A DNA stretch of 64,000 nt from Halobacillus dabanensis (GCF_900114165.1 NZ_FOSB01000011.1:62001-126000); one strand, 5' to 3'. Positions 26,509 through 34,726 are shown, counted from the stretch's first letter. Notes: a model not told the origin generated them from the sequence alone. A program made the numbers and translations.

Positions 26509-27354
26509 TCAGTGCTTCCGCGTATAACTGAGCTCGAACAAATACTGTCTGTGAGATACTGATGTCTTGTTATGATGGACGAGGAATGGGTTTGTTTTAT
26601 GGACAGTCCTGGCTTCTGGAATAGTAGAGAATCTTGCTAATGGTCGGTAAGAAGGTCTTGTAATCAAGCTTGTCAAATAAGCCGATTGCTGACTATCTGC
26701 TTTTCTTTTTTTGTTCAGTCCTTCAACCATCTCTTCATCGGTCCTGATTTGAAAACCATGGCCGAAAAAGCGATCATCCCCCATCGTTATGGCATTGACC
26801 CCACGAAACCAGGGGGTCTGTGGATCGACGTCCGGGTTATTGAAATAGACGACATCCCCGGGGATATAATGATTGGCATAAAACGAATGCATCCCAAGGT
26901 CATCGTCTGCATGCCAGCTATATAAGTAAAGGTTAGGGAAAAAGCTGTTAAAAGGCGTGCTGCCCATCGTCAATAATAGGCCATGGTAAAAATTGATGAT
27001 ACAAGCAGTCGCACATTCAAATTTATAGAGAGCACTGTTTTTGAAAATGTCGAGAACTGCCTCTGCCGGCCGTACTTGACGTCTCAAGAGGAATCCACCT
27101 GTCCTGGTCAAATTCCAATATTCACGGTTGCATTGGGACCCACGGAAAGTAGCAAAAGCTGAATTCCCTTTCTCCATCTCTTTGGCACTAATGATGATAT
27201 TTTGTCTCGCTTTGATTTCAAACAAAAGCTCCTTTTCGGATGAAAAAGAATAGATGTTCGGAACATCTTGCAGAGCTTGGATAATGTGAGTTTCGGTTTG
27301 CGTTGTTTTCCATGATTCATTCGGTTGAAAAGGTCGACCAGCTACTTCGATCAT
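26509..27354 (-). CDS. tgl: Spore coat protein-glutamine gamma-glutamyltransferase Tgl
   Basis: The start is the ATG at 27354, with GGAAAGGAGG just upstream. An ATG at 27435 would add 27 residues without a site. The 281-residue protein aligns with B. subtilis Tgl: FSSEKELLFEIKARQNII, SAFATF, the catalytic cysteine near residue 114 in KFECATACII, YSWH, GDVVYFNNPDVDPQTPWFRGVNAI and FFGHGF. Tgl cross-links lysine and glutamine side chains of coat proteins such as GerQ. The C-terminal stretch after QQSAYLTSLITRP is about 35 residues longer than in B. subtilis and is rich in basic residues. Confidence 0.9.
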   Translation of the reverse strand: MIEVAGRPFQPNESWKTTQTETHIIQALQDVPNIYSFSSEKELLFEIKARQNIIISAKEMEKGNSAFATFRGSQCNREYWNLTRTGGFLLRRQVRPAEAVLDIFKNSALYKFECATACIINFYHGLLLTMGSTPFNSFFPNLYLYSWHADDDLGMHSFYANHYIPGDVVYFNNPDVDPQTPWFRGVNAITMGDDRFFGHGFQIRTDEEMVEGLNKKRKADSQQSAYLTSLITRPSYRPLARFSTIPEARTVHKTNPFLVHHNKTSVSHRQYLFELSYTRKH

Positions 27355-27556
27355 TCGGTTCCTCCTTTCCAAAGTAAAACCTCTGCTATGGTATCTATCG
27401 TATTCATGGGAAGTTAGCTTCATGTTATTTACCACAGTTTTTCTTCCCTATGGAATGCAGAAGAGAGTAAATGTATACGATCATTTTTGAGAGAGGTGGA
27501 AATCGGCGCATGTCGAAAAGAGAGGATCCTTTATAAGGAAGGAGGTATGGCTTTCA

Positions 27557-27841
27557 TTGCTTTATCTTACGTTTCTTTTTTATGAATGTTTATTATTTGG
27601 TTCCGCCATCATCGTTAATTACTTTTACGACAGCTACCTCCGTCCACCATTTAATAGAGTGGATGTGATAGCCAGTGTCATTTTTTTACCTATCCTAGGG
27701 TTGATATTTTATCTTTTAACTCGGTTGTTTAAGCGATTTGACGTCCTCTCCACAAAGAAAAAGCTTTTACTTTCTATCCCTGCTTTCATTATTTCTGCTA
27801 TGGTTTCAAGTCTCCTCCTGGGAATAGTATTCGGACTTTAA
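27557..27841 (+). CDS. Small three-helix membrane protein
   Basis: A TTG start at 27557 with GGAGGT 10 bases upstream gives 94 residues with three hydrophobic helices (about 1-25, 36-58 and 70-94) separated by short loops (YDSYLRPPFNRVD, KRFDVLSTKKK). No family was recognised. A terminator-like hairpin is found 125 bases downstream. Confidence 0.55.
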   Translation: MLYLTFLFYECLLFGSAIIVNYFYDSYLRPPFNRVDVIASVIFLPILGLIFYLLTRLFKRFDVLSTKKKLLLSIPAFIISAMVSSLLLGIVFGL

Positions 27842-27966
27842 TGATTTATTCTATTAGGCTCGTTGTTAGAGTTCATTCCTTAAAGACGTTTAGAGATCAG
27901 GTACTATATTTGTATTAAATGATGTTGAGTATTCTGTGGGAATTTGAAATAATTGGTTTAAGGTCG

Positions 27967-28008
27967 AAAAGTTCTGACAACTTACTTACTGGTTATCAGC
28001 TTTTTTTA
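27967..28008 (+). terminator. Imperfect intrinsic terminator
   Basis: AAAAGTTCTGACAAC pairs with GTTATCAGCTTTTTTT with one bulge, ending in seven T. Confidence 0.55.
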
Positions 28009-28054
28009 ACAGACGAAAGAAGGTCAAACATTGATTTATGATAAGGAGGATTTT

Positions 28055-28729
28055 ATGCACAAATTATACTTGTCCATAATCGCCTTGATCAGTGTTATTT
28101 TCCTTGTGACTATTTTTTATACGAAAGACGACGGTTCCCCGAATACTCAAAAGGAAGCAGAACCAGCAGCTACCAACCAGGAGGAAACTGAACCTGAAGT
28201 TACTGATCAGGAAGACGAGAGTTCCAGTCGTACCGCAAGCATCATCGACCCTGGAGCTTTCGAGGAGTATTTTTCAGGAGTGGAAGCTGAAGAAATCAAT
28301 TTAGAAGGATCCGAGGGTGTAAGCATTAAAACAGAAGAAATACCAGAGGAAAGACACAAGCAAGTGGCTGCCGGATTGCTTATAGAAGCGAAAAAATACA
28401 TCAATTCCAATGGGGAGTGGGTATTGCCTCCAGGAAAGGAAGAGCCTAATATAAATCCACCTACAGATGACCAATTAAGAGGATTGATGGAGCTGAAGGA
28501 TAATGAATTGGCGACCAGCATTAAGCAAATTTCCGTGATTTTACAGGATGCCAATGATTTGATTGATGATGAGTCTATTAATGACCAAATAGAAAGATTG
28601 AGGGAAAAATTAGTGGCAATAGAAATTTATGAGAAAGAGACCTTTTATACCTTCAGTCTGGCATATGAAGAATATAAAACATGTGTACAGTTTGTCCACT
28701 CCATGACGAAAGATATAGAAGGAATGTGA
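28055..28729 (+). CDS. Membrane-anchored, acidic extracytoplasmic protein of unknown function
   Basis: The start is ATG 28055, with AAGGAGGA 4 bases upstream. The 224-residue product has an N-terminal helix (LYLSIIALISVIFLVTIFYT) without a lipobox cysteine. A low-complexity Glu/Thr/Gln linker follows (about 30-65), then a helical domain with several conserved-looking blocks such as GEWVLPPGKEEPN and FYTFSLAYEEYKTCVQFVH. It is probably a surface-exposed anchored protein. I do not recognise the family. Confidence 0.65.
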   Translation: MHKLYLSIIALISVIFLVTIFYTKDDGSPNTQKEAEPAATNQEETEPEVTDQEDESSSRTASIIDPGAFEEYFSGVEAEEINLEGSEGVSIKTEEIPEERHKQVAAGLLIEAKKYINSNGEWVLPPGKEEPNINPPTDDQLRGLMELKDNELATSIKQISVILQDANDLIDDESINDQIERLREKLVAIEIYEKETFYTFSLAYEEYKTCVQFVHSMTKDIEGM

Positions 28730-28799
28730 ATGCATGAATGGAATATTCATCGTTAGGTTATAAAAGTAGATTATTAGTGTGAGAGGGGAGGGTGTATGT

Positions 28800-29111
28800 A
28801 TGGCTGGTTGGCTTAATATTGGCAGCCTTGTGCTCGGTGTGATGGCCTGGAGTCTTCCTATTGTTTATCTGCTGCGCTATAAAATTCCTGAGTATAGGAA
28901 ATGGGTAGTTTTTTCGATCATGAGCATCAGTGCTTGTGCTATTTCCCTTTGTCTCCAGATTTTTTATACCTACCACCTGGTAATGATTGAGGATTGGAGC
29001 GCCCTTATGGACACTACGAGAGCGGTTGCATCTGTGTCATCTGTTCTCGTGATCGTTACGATTCTATTGAACGCTATAACATTGATTGTTTATCGGGGCA
29101 AAACAGTGTAG
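28800..29111 (+). CDS. Small three-helix membrane protein
   Basis: The start is ATG 28800, with GAGGGGAGGG 7 bases upstream. A GTG at 28779 is an alternative. The 103 residues contain three helices: LNIGSLVLGVMAWSLPIVYL, WVVFSIMSISACAISLCLQIF and VASVSSVLVIVTILLNAITL. Similar Bacillus proteins are conserved and of unknown function, and some are labelled cytochrome oxidase subunit 4-like without firm basis. It is a single gene. Confidence 0.65.
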   Translation: MAGWLNIGSLVLGVMAWSLPIVYLLRYKIPEYRKWVVFSIMSISACAISLCLQIFYTYHLVMIEDWSALMDTTRAVASVSSVLVIVTILLNAITLIVYRGKTV

Positions 29112-29225
29112 AACGTATTTGATTTGCACTTCAAAGAATATCATAACTGGCATGAAGTGGAGAGAAAAGCCATCCTCGGAATGCCTTCTATACTTAAATA
29201 ATGTTGGGAAATTGGAGCGATAACG

Positions 29226-29804
29226 ATGGGTTTTGAAAAACATTTAAAGAATATCCCCGTATTTGAAACAGAACGATTAGTGCTGAGAAAATTGACTCTT
29301 TCTGACTTAGACGATGTATACGCGTTTTGTTCGAACCCGAAAGTAGCACATCCGATGACATGGGAAGTCAATGATTCAAAAGAAATGACAAATGAATTCC
29401 TCCAGTCTGTCATTGCAGGTTATGCCAAAGGAGAGTCTGCAGAATGGGCGATACAGTGGAAAGAAACAGGAAAGGTCATTGGGATTGTATCTTTTCTGGA
29501 TTGGAGCAATAAACATAAATGTTTGGAAATCGGATATTTTCTTTCTGAGGATTACTGGGGAAGAGGGATAGCTCCAGAAGCATTGAAGAACCTTATTACA
29601 TACGGGTTTCATGAACTGGATTGTAATAGAATCGAAGGCAGATGTGATACAGATAATATAGGTTCTCAAAAGGTGATGAAAAAATTGGGGATGAGATATG
29701 AAGGAACGTTGAGGAAAAATGAATGGATCAAAGGAGAATTCCGAGATACCCAAATGTATTCGATATTAGCCAGTGAGTTTTCCAAGTTATCCTTTGTTTT
29801 GTAA
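29226..29804 (+). CDS. GNAT N-acetyltransferase, RimJ/RimL type
   Basis: A 192-residue protein. It starts with the typical FETERLVLRKLTLSDLDDVYAFCSNPKVAHPMTW and has the acetyl-CoA loop LSEDYWGRGIAPEALKNLITYGF, then NRIEGRCDTDNIGSQKVMKKLGMRYEGTLRKN. This is the ribosomal-protein/antibiotic acetyltransferase branch (Acetyltransf_3). The substrate cannot be told. The ribosome site is weak (GGAG, 7 bases from ATG). Confidence 0.88.
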   Translation: MGFEKHLKNIPVFETERLVLRKLTLSDLDDVYAFCSNPKVAHPMTWEVNDSKEMTNEFLQSVIAGYAKGESAEWAIQWKETGKVIGIVSFLDWSNKHKCLEIGYFLSEDYWGRGIAPEALKNLITYGFHELDCNRIEGRCDTDNIGSQKVMKKLGMRYEGTLRKNEWIKGEFRDTQMYSILASEFSKLSFVL

Positions 29805-29849
29805 GATAGGGCTTTATCAGCTTTCAAGTCCGTTGTAGAGGAGGGGGCC

Positions 29850-29990
29850 ATTATCCAGGCACTCGTTGCTTTTGTATTTCTTTTCCTATTAGTTATAGGG
29901 ATTTTTTCCGAGAAATTCAAACGATTAGAGAAAAGAATTGATGAGCTAGAAGAAAAATTAAAAGAATCAGAGCAGTTAAAGGAACGATAA
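29850..29990 (+). CDS. 46-residue membrane/coiled-coil peptide with apparent ATT start
   Basis: Directly after GAGGAGGGGGCC there is an open frame beginning ATT and no ATG, GTG or TTG in phase before the hydrophobic helix. The product is IQALVAFVFLFLLVIGIFS followed by a charged coiled-coil stretch (KRLEKRIDELEEKLKE with heptad spacing). The ribosome site and protein architecture look real. The start codon would be the rare ATT known from infC. A sequencing error in an ATG, or a decayed gene, is the alternative. Confidence 0.5.
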   Translation: MIQALVAFVFLFLLVIGIFSEKFKRLEKRIDELEEKLKESEQLKER

Positions 29991-30086
29991 TCAAGGAATC
30001 CTATTAAGAAAAGTCACGGTGTATGTCCCTCATACGTATAGAAATCTATCATTCTGTCTATCCTAGTGATAGAAAGGGTGAAGAGC

Positions 30087-30275
30087 ATGCATTACATGGA
30101 AAAGACGAATAAAGTGATGGCAGATTTGGTTTCAGGCAAACGCTCCCACTTCGGTAATTTTTCTTATCATGAATCAGCTTTTACGGATGGGGTCAAAGAA
30201 GTGCAGGAATGGGAAGTCAGGCAATTTGTCCTCAATTATTTTATGGCCTTGGAAAATGTGAAAAGCCATGTTTAG
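30087..30275 (+). CDS. Hypothetical 62-residue soluble protein
   Basis: The start is ATG 30087, with GAAAGGGTGA 5-8 bases upstream. The small soluble product contains SGKRSHFGNFSYHESAF and a C-terminal helix QEWEVRQFVLNYFMALENV. No family was recognised. A strong terminator 11 bases after the stop supports a real gene. Confidence 0.6.
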   Translation: MHYMEKTNKVMADLVSGKRSHFGNFSYHESAFTDGVKEVQEWEVRQFVLNYFMALENVKSHV

Positions 30276-30285
30276 CTGTTCGTGA

Positions 30286-30325
30286 AAAAGGGAGAAAAAA
30301 CATTTGATTTTCTCCCTTTTTTTGA
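30286..30325. terminator. Bidirectional terminator
   Basis: AAAAAGGGAGAAAA and TTTTCTCCCTTTTTTT are complementary. It lies between the small gene at 30087 and the convergent EamA gene. Confidence 0.85.
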
Positions 30326-30373
30326 TGGAGTTTCGAATAAACCTATTGGCTTTTTTTGAGTTCATAAATTTTC

Positions 30374-31279
30374 TCATGAAATCATCGTTTCCGTCTTCTT
30401 GCTTATTTTGTGCCTGGCGAAGGTGAGATTACCAATGATAATCCCTCCTAAAATAAGGATGACTCCAAACCATTGGATAATCGTAACACTTTCCTTCAAT
30501 ATCAGAGCGGATAGGATTATAGCAACCGGTAATTCAGAAGCTGCTAGAATCGTTCCATATCCCGTACCCACATGAGGCATTCCGATTGAAAATAACAAAG
30601 GTGGTAAAGCTACACCGAACAACCCTAAAAGCAATCCATAAGGAGCGATCCCTGCGAACGCAGGCCCATGGAACAAGAAGACAGGAGGAAACAATAAAAA
30701 AGCGATGAACAAACTTCCTATGGAGATGAGCGCACTCTTTAAGATAGGAGGGGTATGCTTTCCGACTGTACCACTGAAAAATAGGAAAGTTGAAAAGGTA
30801 AAAGCAGCCAGCATTCCCCAAATGGCCCCCTGCCATGTTATAACCGCCATACCATTGGTTATAGTTCCCACAGCAAGAATAGATCCTACTAATAGAACCG
30901 TTATGGAAACGACTTTGTTCCTTGTCGGTTTCTTTTTATATAGCATCCATTCAAACAAGGTACCGATCCAGATGAATTGGAATAGAAAAATAATAGCTAG
31001 TGATACATCTAGTGTTTGTAAGGACTTATAATAAAAGATTCCCGTCATCCCCATAGGAATACCGGATAACGAAATCTTCAGAGCTTGAATAGGCTCTGTT
31101 TTTTTCTTTTTTGTAAAGAGAACAACCATCCATATAAGGGCTGCACCAAATAAAAACTGACTCCCTGTAACTTCAGCTGCTGAAAAACCTGCCGAGTACC
31201 CGAGTTTTACAACAGTAGATAGGACTCCAAGACATCCTCCGCCCAAAAAAACGATCCATGCATATTGCCAAGTCTTCAT
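30374..31279 (-). CDS. EamA-family (DMT superfamily) transporter
   Basis: The start is the ATG at 31279, the only one of three in-frame ATGs correctly spaced (7 bases) from AAAGGAG. The 302-residue protein has ten helices in two EamA repeats, with GYSAGFSAAEVTGSQFLFGAALIW in the first and SELPVAIILSALILKESVTIIQWFGVILILGGI in the second. These are typical of drug/metabolite exporters. The substrate is unknown. A perfect terminator hairpin lies in its leader, upstream of the ribosome site, so expression is probably set by transcription attenuation. Confidence 0.88.
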   Translation of the reverse strand: MKTWQYAWIVFLGGGCLGVLSTVVKLGYSAGFSAAEVTGSQFLFGAALIWMVVLFTKKKKTEPIQALKISLSGIPMGMTGIFYYKSLQTLDVSLAIIFLFQFIWIGTLFEWMLYKKKPTRNKVVSITVLLVGSILAVGTITNGMAVITWQGAIWGMLAAFTFSTFLFFSGTVGKHTPPILKSALISIGSLFIAFLLFPPVFLFHGPAFAGIAPYGLLLGLFGVALPPLLFSIGMPHVGTGYGTILAASELPVAIILSALILKESVTIIQWFGVILILGGIIIGNLTFARHKISKKTETMIS

Positions 31280-31295
31280 TCTCATTCTCCTTTCT

Positions 31296-31340
31296 AAAAA
31301 CAAAAAGCCACACAATTGTCGAGTGACAATTGTGTGGCGA
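31296..31340 (-). terminator. Attenuator-like terminator in the EamA leader
   Basis: On the minus strand GCCACACAATTGTC and GACAATTGTGTGGC are perfectly complementary around a 4-base loop and are followed by TTTTTGTTTTT, which runs up to the ribosome site of the EamA gene. There is no upstream minus-strand gene for it to terminate, so it sits in a 5' leader. Confidence 0.75.
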
Positions 31341-31454
31341 AAATAGAGTTTCCTCTACAAAAATCCACGTTCCATACAGGAATTTTGTGTTATGTGGCTG
31401 TTTATGTACGTTTTTATTTTTACATATAACCATATAGTGTGCAAGAGTGGACAT

Positions 31455-31515
31455 AATCGGTGCCAGATCTTCCGCTCCGTTACCGCTTTAACAGAGTGGG
31501 GGTAAGGCACCGATT
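31455..31515. repeat. REP/REPIN-like palindrome
   Basis: AATCGGTGCC and GGCACCGATT are the exact outer arms. Inside are CCGCTCCGTTA and TTAACAGAGTGGGGG around a CCGCT loop. Confidence 0.8.
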
Positions 31516-31613
31516 GGAAAATAATACTTTTAGATCAGTAGGCCAATTAATGTTGCTTTACTATATACTAAATAAGAATATTAGTTGTATCTCTCTGTGA
31601 TAGAACTTATGCA

Positions 31614-31667
31614 GGTGCCTGCCCCCTATTTCGTAACCTCTATTGCAGAGGGAGGGGGGCAGGCACC
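31614..31667. repeat. REP/REPIN-like palindrome
   Basis: GGTGCCTGCCCCC and GGGGGCAGGCACC are exact 13-bp arms. The loop is diverged from other copies. It is 98 bases from the previous copy, in the same intergenic gap. Confidence 0.8.
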
Positions 31668-31738
31668 GATTTTGTTGGTTCCCTTTAGAGAAATAGTATA
31701 AAATATCAAAAAAATGTCCGTTGCAACGGACATTTATA

Positions 31739-31753
31739 AGGGAAGCGCTTTCT
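31739..31753 (+). promoter_or_regulatory. cre (CcpA) site candidate before the PTS operon
   Basis: AGGGAAGCGCTTTCT matches WTGNAANCGNWNNCW with one mismatch and has the symmetric AAGCGCTT core. It lies 40 bases before the regulator start. Confidence 0.6.
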
Positions 31754-31792
31754 TAAACCTGAGTTAATATAGAAATAGCAAGGAGGGATGAT

Positions 31793-33286
31793 GTGAGTTC
31801 CAAAGATAATCGTGAACAGAAGCTGCTACTGTTTCTTTCAAAAAATCAAGATTATGTTACAGCAGAGGATTTAGCAGAAATACTCCAAACTTCTAAAAAG
31901 ACAGTATACCGGTTAATAAAGAAAATTAACGATGAGAGTCTAGATGACTCACTGATTGTCTCTGAAAAAGGACGGGGTTACAAACTAGATTACGAAAAAT
32001 TTATTCACTATCAAAAAAGCAATAAGAAATACAAAGAAGACGATTTTTCTCCTGATGAGAGACGTAAAAGAATCATGGAAGAATTATTGTTATCCTCACC
32101 TAAACCTATGAATATCCATTACTTATTCAATGACTATTATGTAGGGGAGTCCGTTATTTTTAAGGACGAGCAGCTCATGAGCGAAGAGCTTAAAAAGCAT
32201 AATTTAATTCTGGAGAGAAAAAAGCGAACACTGGCTATATTGGGTGAAGAGGTTAATATCAGGAAGGCAATCAAAGAAATAATAGAAATATTTAACATCA
32301 TCGATATTGACGATTTGAAATCGAATCAAGAGCTTAATTTCAATAAGTATGATGTTTTGGTTATATTGGATCAATTAAGAAACATTGAAAAAGATTTAAA
32401 TATAACGATTCCTTATCCGTATAACGTAAACATCTTTTCCCACTTGTATATATTGTTAAGTCGTTCGAGGAAAAATCCAGCTTTTATATTTACAGATAAA
32501 GTGTCTAATGAAAAAACGGAGAATATGAAAAAAGACTTTGATTTCTATCAGGTTGCTAAATCTACCATCCATAATATAGAGAAATATTTAAATAATGCAT
32601 TACCAGAAATTGAGATTTATTTTCTTTATCAATACTTAGTGTCCTCAAGGATGCAAGGAACTCTTGATACAACTTCGACCTTATCTTCAAGAGTGATCCA
32701 GGTGACTAAAGCTTACATTAATGGGATGAGCACAAGAATAGGAATAAATATAGACAATCAATCTATTTTTGTCGATTTGGCCAACCACATTAAACCGATG
32801 CTCAATAGATTAGAACATAGCATTCGAGTTAAAAACAGTTTGTTAAGCCAAATCAAGGTGACTTATGAAGAGATATTTTCCAGCGTGAAAAACGTATCTG
32901 AGTTTATTAGTGAAGAATTTAATCTACCAGCAATCAATGATGATGAGAATGGCTTCATTACACTCTACTTCGCAAAAATGATTGAAACGAGCCAGCATCA
33001 GCACCCTATCAAAACACTTATCATGTGTACGACAGGGATTGGAACATCAGAACTTTTGAAAGCAAAGGCATCAAAAAAGTTCCCTGAGTTAGAAATTGTG
33101 GACGTAGTAGCATCACGGAATATGCAGGCATATAAAGAAAAATACTCAAATATTGAATTAATCCTGAGCACTGTTCACATCGAAGACAATATATCGATCC
33201 CATATTTATTAGTGAGCGCCATGTTCACCATTGATGATCAGAAGAGACTTCAGAGAAAGATAGAGGAGATTTATCATGAACGATAA
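31793..33286 (+). CDS. PRD-containing transcriptional regulator of a PTS operon (LicR/MtlR-like)
   Basis: A GTG start at 31793 follows AGGAGGG. The 497 residues comprise an N-terminal helix-turn-helix (VTAEDLAEILQTSKKTVYRLIKKI), a middle region with PTS regulation domains (around residues 180-390, including EIYFLYQYLVSSRMQG), and a C-terminal EIIB-like domain beginning IKTLIMCTTGIGTSELLKAKASKKF with a cysteine at the phosphorylation position. No terminal EIIA domain is fused. The IIA gene overlaps its end by 11 bases. Such activators are switched by PTS phosphorylation. It should control the five genes that follow. Confidence 0.88.
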   Translation: MSSKDNREQKLLLFLSKNQDYVTAEDLAEILQTSKKTVYRLIKKINDESLDDSLIVSEKGRGYKLDYEKFIHYQKSNKKYKEDDFSPDERRKRIMEELLLSSPKPMNIHYLFNDYYVGESVIFKDEQLMSEELKKHNLILERKKRTLAILGEEVNIRKAIKEIIEIFNIIDIDDLKSNQELNFNKYDVLVILDQLRNIEKDLNITIPYPYNVNIFSHLYILLSRSRKNPAFIFTDKVSNEKTENMKKDFDFYQVAKSTIHNIEKYLNNALPEIEIYFLYQYLVSSRMQGTLDTTSTLSSRVIQVTKAYINGMSTRIGINIDNQSIFVDLANHIKPMLNRLEHSIRVKNSLLSQIKVTYEEIFSSVKNVSEFISEEFNLPAINDDENGFITLYFAKMIETSQHQHPIKTLIMCTTGIGTSELLKAKASKKFPELEIVDVVASRNMQAYKEKYSNIELILSTVHIEDNISIPYLLVSAMFTIDDQKRLQRKIEEIYHER

Positions 33287-33722
33287 TTCTTTATTTCAAA
33301 TTTATTTTGACAGCGATTTAGAAACAAAAGAGCAAGTATATGACTTTATCTCAGAAATCGCTTGTGCCCATGCTTCTTTTCAACAAAAACAGGATATTAT
33401 CCATCAACTTAACGAACGGGAAAAAGCTGGAAGTCCCTTAATAGCGGAACATGTTTTGCTGCCACATATCGAAAGTGAGCATGTAATAGAAAGCCAAATA
33501 ATTTTGTTCCGGTTAGCAAAGCCCATGCATTGGGATGAGACTATAGAAGACATTCGAATGATTATTGCTATTTTACTTAAGAAGGGTGAAGAAGAAGCAA
33601 TAAAGAAAAAAATGGCTGGATTTACAAGGTCTTTAGCAGATGAAGATTATGTGGAGCGATTATTAAATGTAGAAGAAATAGAATTTCACAAGGAAATAAT
33701 CAAAATTCGGGAGGAATCATAA
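33276..33722 (+). CDS. PTS EIIA component, fructose/mannitol type (first)
   Basis: 148 residues, overlapping the regulator gene by 11 bases. The PTS_EIIA_2 phosphorylation histidine lies in HVLLPHIESEHV near residue 69. This copy is more diverged than the second IIA of the operon. It may phosphorylate the regulator instead of IIB, replacing the fused IIA seen in other LicR/MtlR proteins. This is an inference from its place next to the regulator. Confidence 0.82.
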   Translation: MNDNSLFQIYFDSDLETKEQVYDFISEIACAHASFQQKQDIIHQLNEREKAGSPLIAEHVLLPHIESEHVIESQIILFRLAKPMHWDETIEDIRMIIAILLKKGEEEAIKKKMAGFTRSLADEDYVERLLNVEEIEFHKEIIKIREES

Positions 33723-34045
33723 TGAAAATAGTTGGAGTTGCAGCATGCACGGTAGGAATAGCACATACGTACATTGCCCAGGAAAAAATGGAAAATGCAG
33801 GGAAAAAAGCAGGTCACGAGATTGCCATAGAAACACAAGGGACGATCGGGACAGAGAATGAACTTTCTTCTCAGCAAATCCAGGAAGCCGACATTGTTAT
33901 CCTGGCAGCGGATGTGAAAATAGCAGGGCGTGAACGGTTTGAAGGAAAGCGTATCATCCAAGTGCCAACAGATGTTGCGGTGAAGTCACCTAATAAGCTG
34001 ATCAAAAAAGCAGAAGAAGTACTGAAACAGAAACAGGCACAATAA
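33722..34045 (+). CDS. PTS EIIB component, fructose type
   Basis: 107 residues beginning VGVAACTVGIAHTYIAQE, with the phosphorylated cysteine at C9 and the short P-loop of fructose-specific IIB proteins. It overlaps the stop of the first IIA gene by one base. It passes phosphate from IIA to the sugar bound in IIC at the inner face of the membrane. Confidence 0.92.
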   Translation: MKIVGVAACTVGIAHTYIAQEKMENAGKKAGHEIAIETQGTIGTENELSSQQIQEADIVILAADVKIAGRERFEGKRIIQVPTDVAVKSPNKLIKKAEEVLKQKQAQ

Positions 34046-34072
34046 AAATCTAGCCATGTCGAGGTGCAAACA

Positions 34073-34525
34073 ATGGAGATAAGTGAGATTTTGAATGATC
34101 ATACAATCAAAACAAATATGGATGCCCAAAGTAAAGATGAAGCTTTAAATGAGCTGGCGAATTTACTTCTGGAAAATGAGTATATCACCGATGTTAAAAG
34201 TTTTATGAAGGATATTTATGCAAGGGAAGAGGAGGGACAAACAGGCATAGGAAATTACATTGCTATCCCTCATGGTAAAAGTAATTTCGTGAAAGAAATA
34301 GGAGTTGCAATTGGGATAAATAAGAGCGAAATCCCATGGGAATCCCTGGATGGCAATGGAGTCAAAGGTATTATTCTTTTTGCTGTCGGTAATGACAATG
34401 AAGGGGCGCAAAACCATCTGAAATTATTATCCTTATTTGCAAGAAAGTTAGGCAATGATGAAGTGATAGAGAAATTGTTACAGTCAGAAAAAACGGAAGA
34501 CGTAAAAAAAGCTTTTTGTAATTAG
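34073..34525 (+). CDS. PTS EIIA component, fructose type (second)
   Basis: The start is ATG 34073 with GAGGTG 6 bases upstream. A GTG at 34064 is an alternative. The 150-residue PTS_EIIA_2 domain has the phosphorylation histidine in GIGNYIAIPHGKS (near residue 64), followed by NEGAQNHLKLLSLFARKL. It is close to standard fructose IIA and is probably the partner of IIB and IIC. Confidence 0.9.
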   Translation: MEISEILNDHTIKTNMDAQSKDEALNELANLLLENEYITDVKSFMKDIYAREEEGQTGIGNYIAIPHGKSNFVKEIGVAIGINKSEIPWESLDGNGVKGIILFAVGNDNEGAQNHLKLLSLFARKLGNDEVIEKLLQSEKTEDVKKAFCN

Positions 34526-34662
34526 CAGGATTGCAAAAAACACTGAAAAATATAGCGTTATGCGCAGTATAGACTATTGAGGGCTCACAGCCATATATTT
34601 TTAAATGATTGAAAATTTATATAATTCAAACGGGATTGCCTAGCACCACAAGGAACAATGAA

Positions 34663-34696
34663 TGAATGAACAGCTGGATCAATGGCTGTTCATTCA
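34663..34696 (+). repeat. Perfect inverted repeat between PTS IIA and IIC genes
   Basis: TGAATGAACAGC (34663-34674) and GCTGTTCATTCA (34685-34696) are exact complements with a 10-base loop. There is no T-run. It is a possible processing or stabilising hairpin, or a regulator target. Confidence 0.6.
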
Positions 34697-34726
34697 ACAA
34701 ATAAGAACTGGGTAGGGGGATGAAAA

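Noticed and set aside
31279-31450. T-box leader for the EamA gene
   Set aside because: TGGAACGTGG is one base short of the T-box core TGGNACCGCG, and the leader is too short for stem I and a specifier loop.
31173-31454. Minus-strand frame running through the EamA leader (93 codons)
   Set aside because: It crosses the attenuator hairpin and the true EamA start in another frame and has no ribosome site. The apparent openness is due to low stop density.
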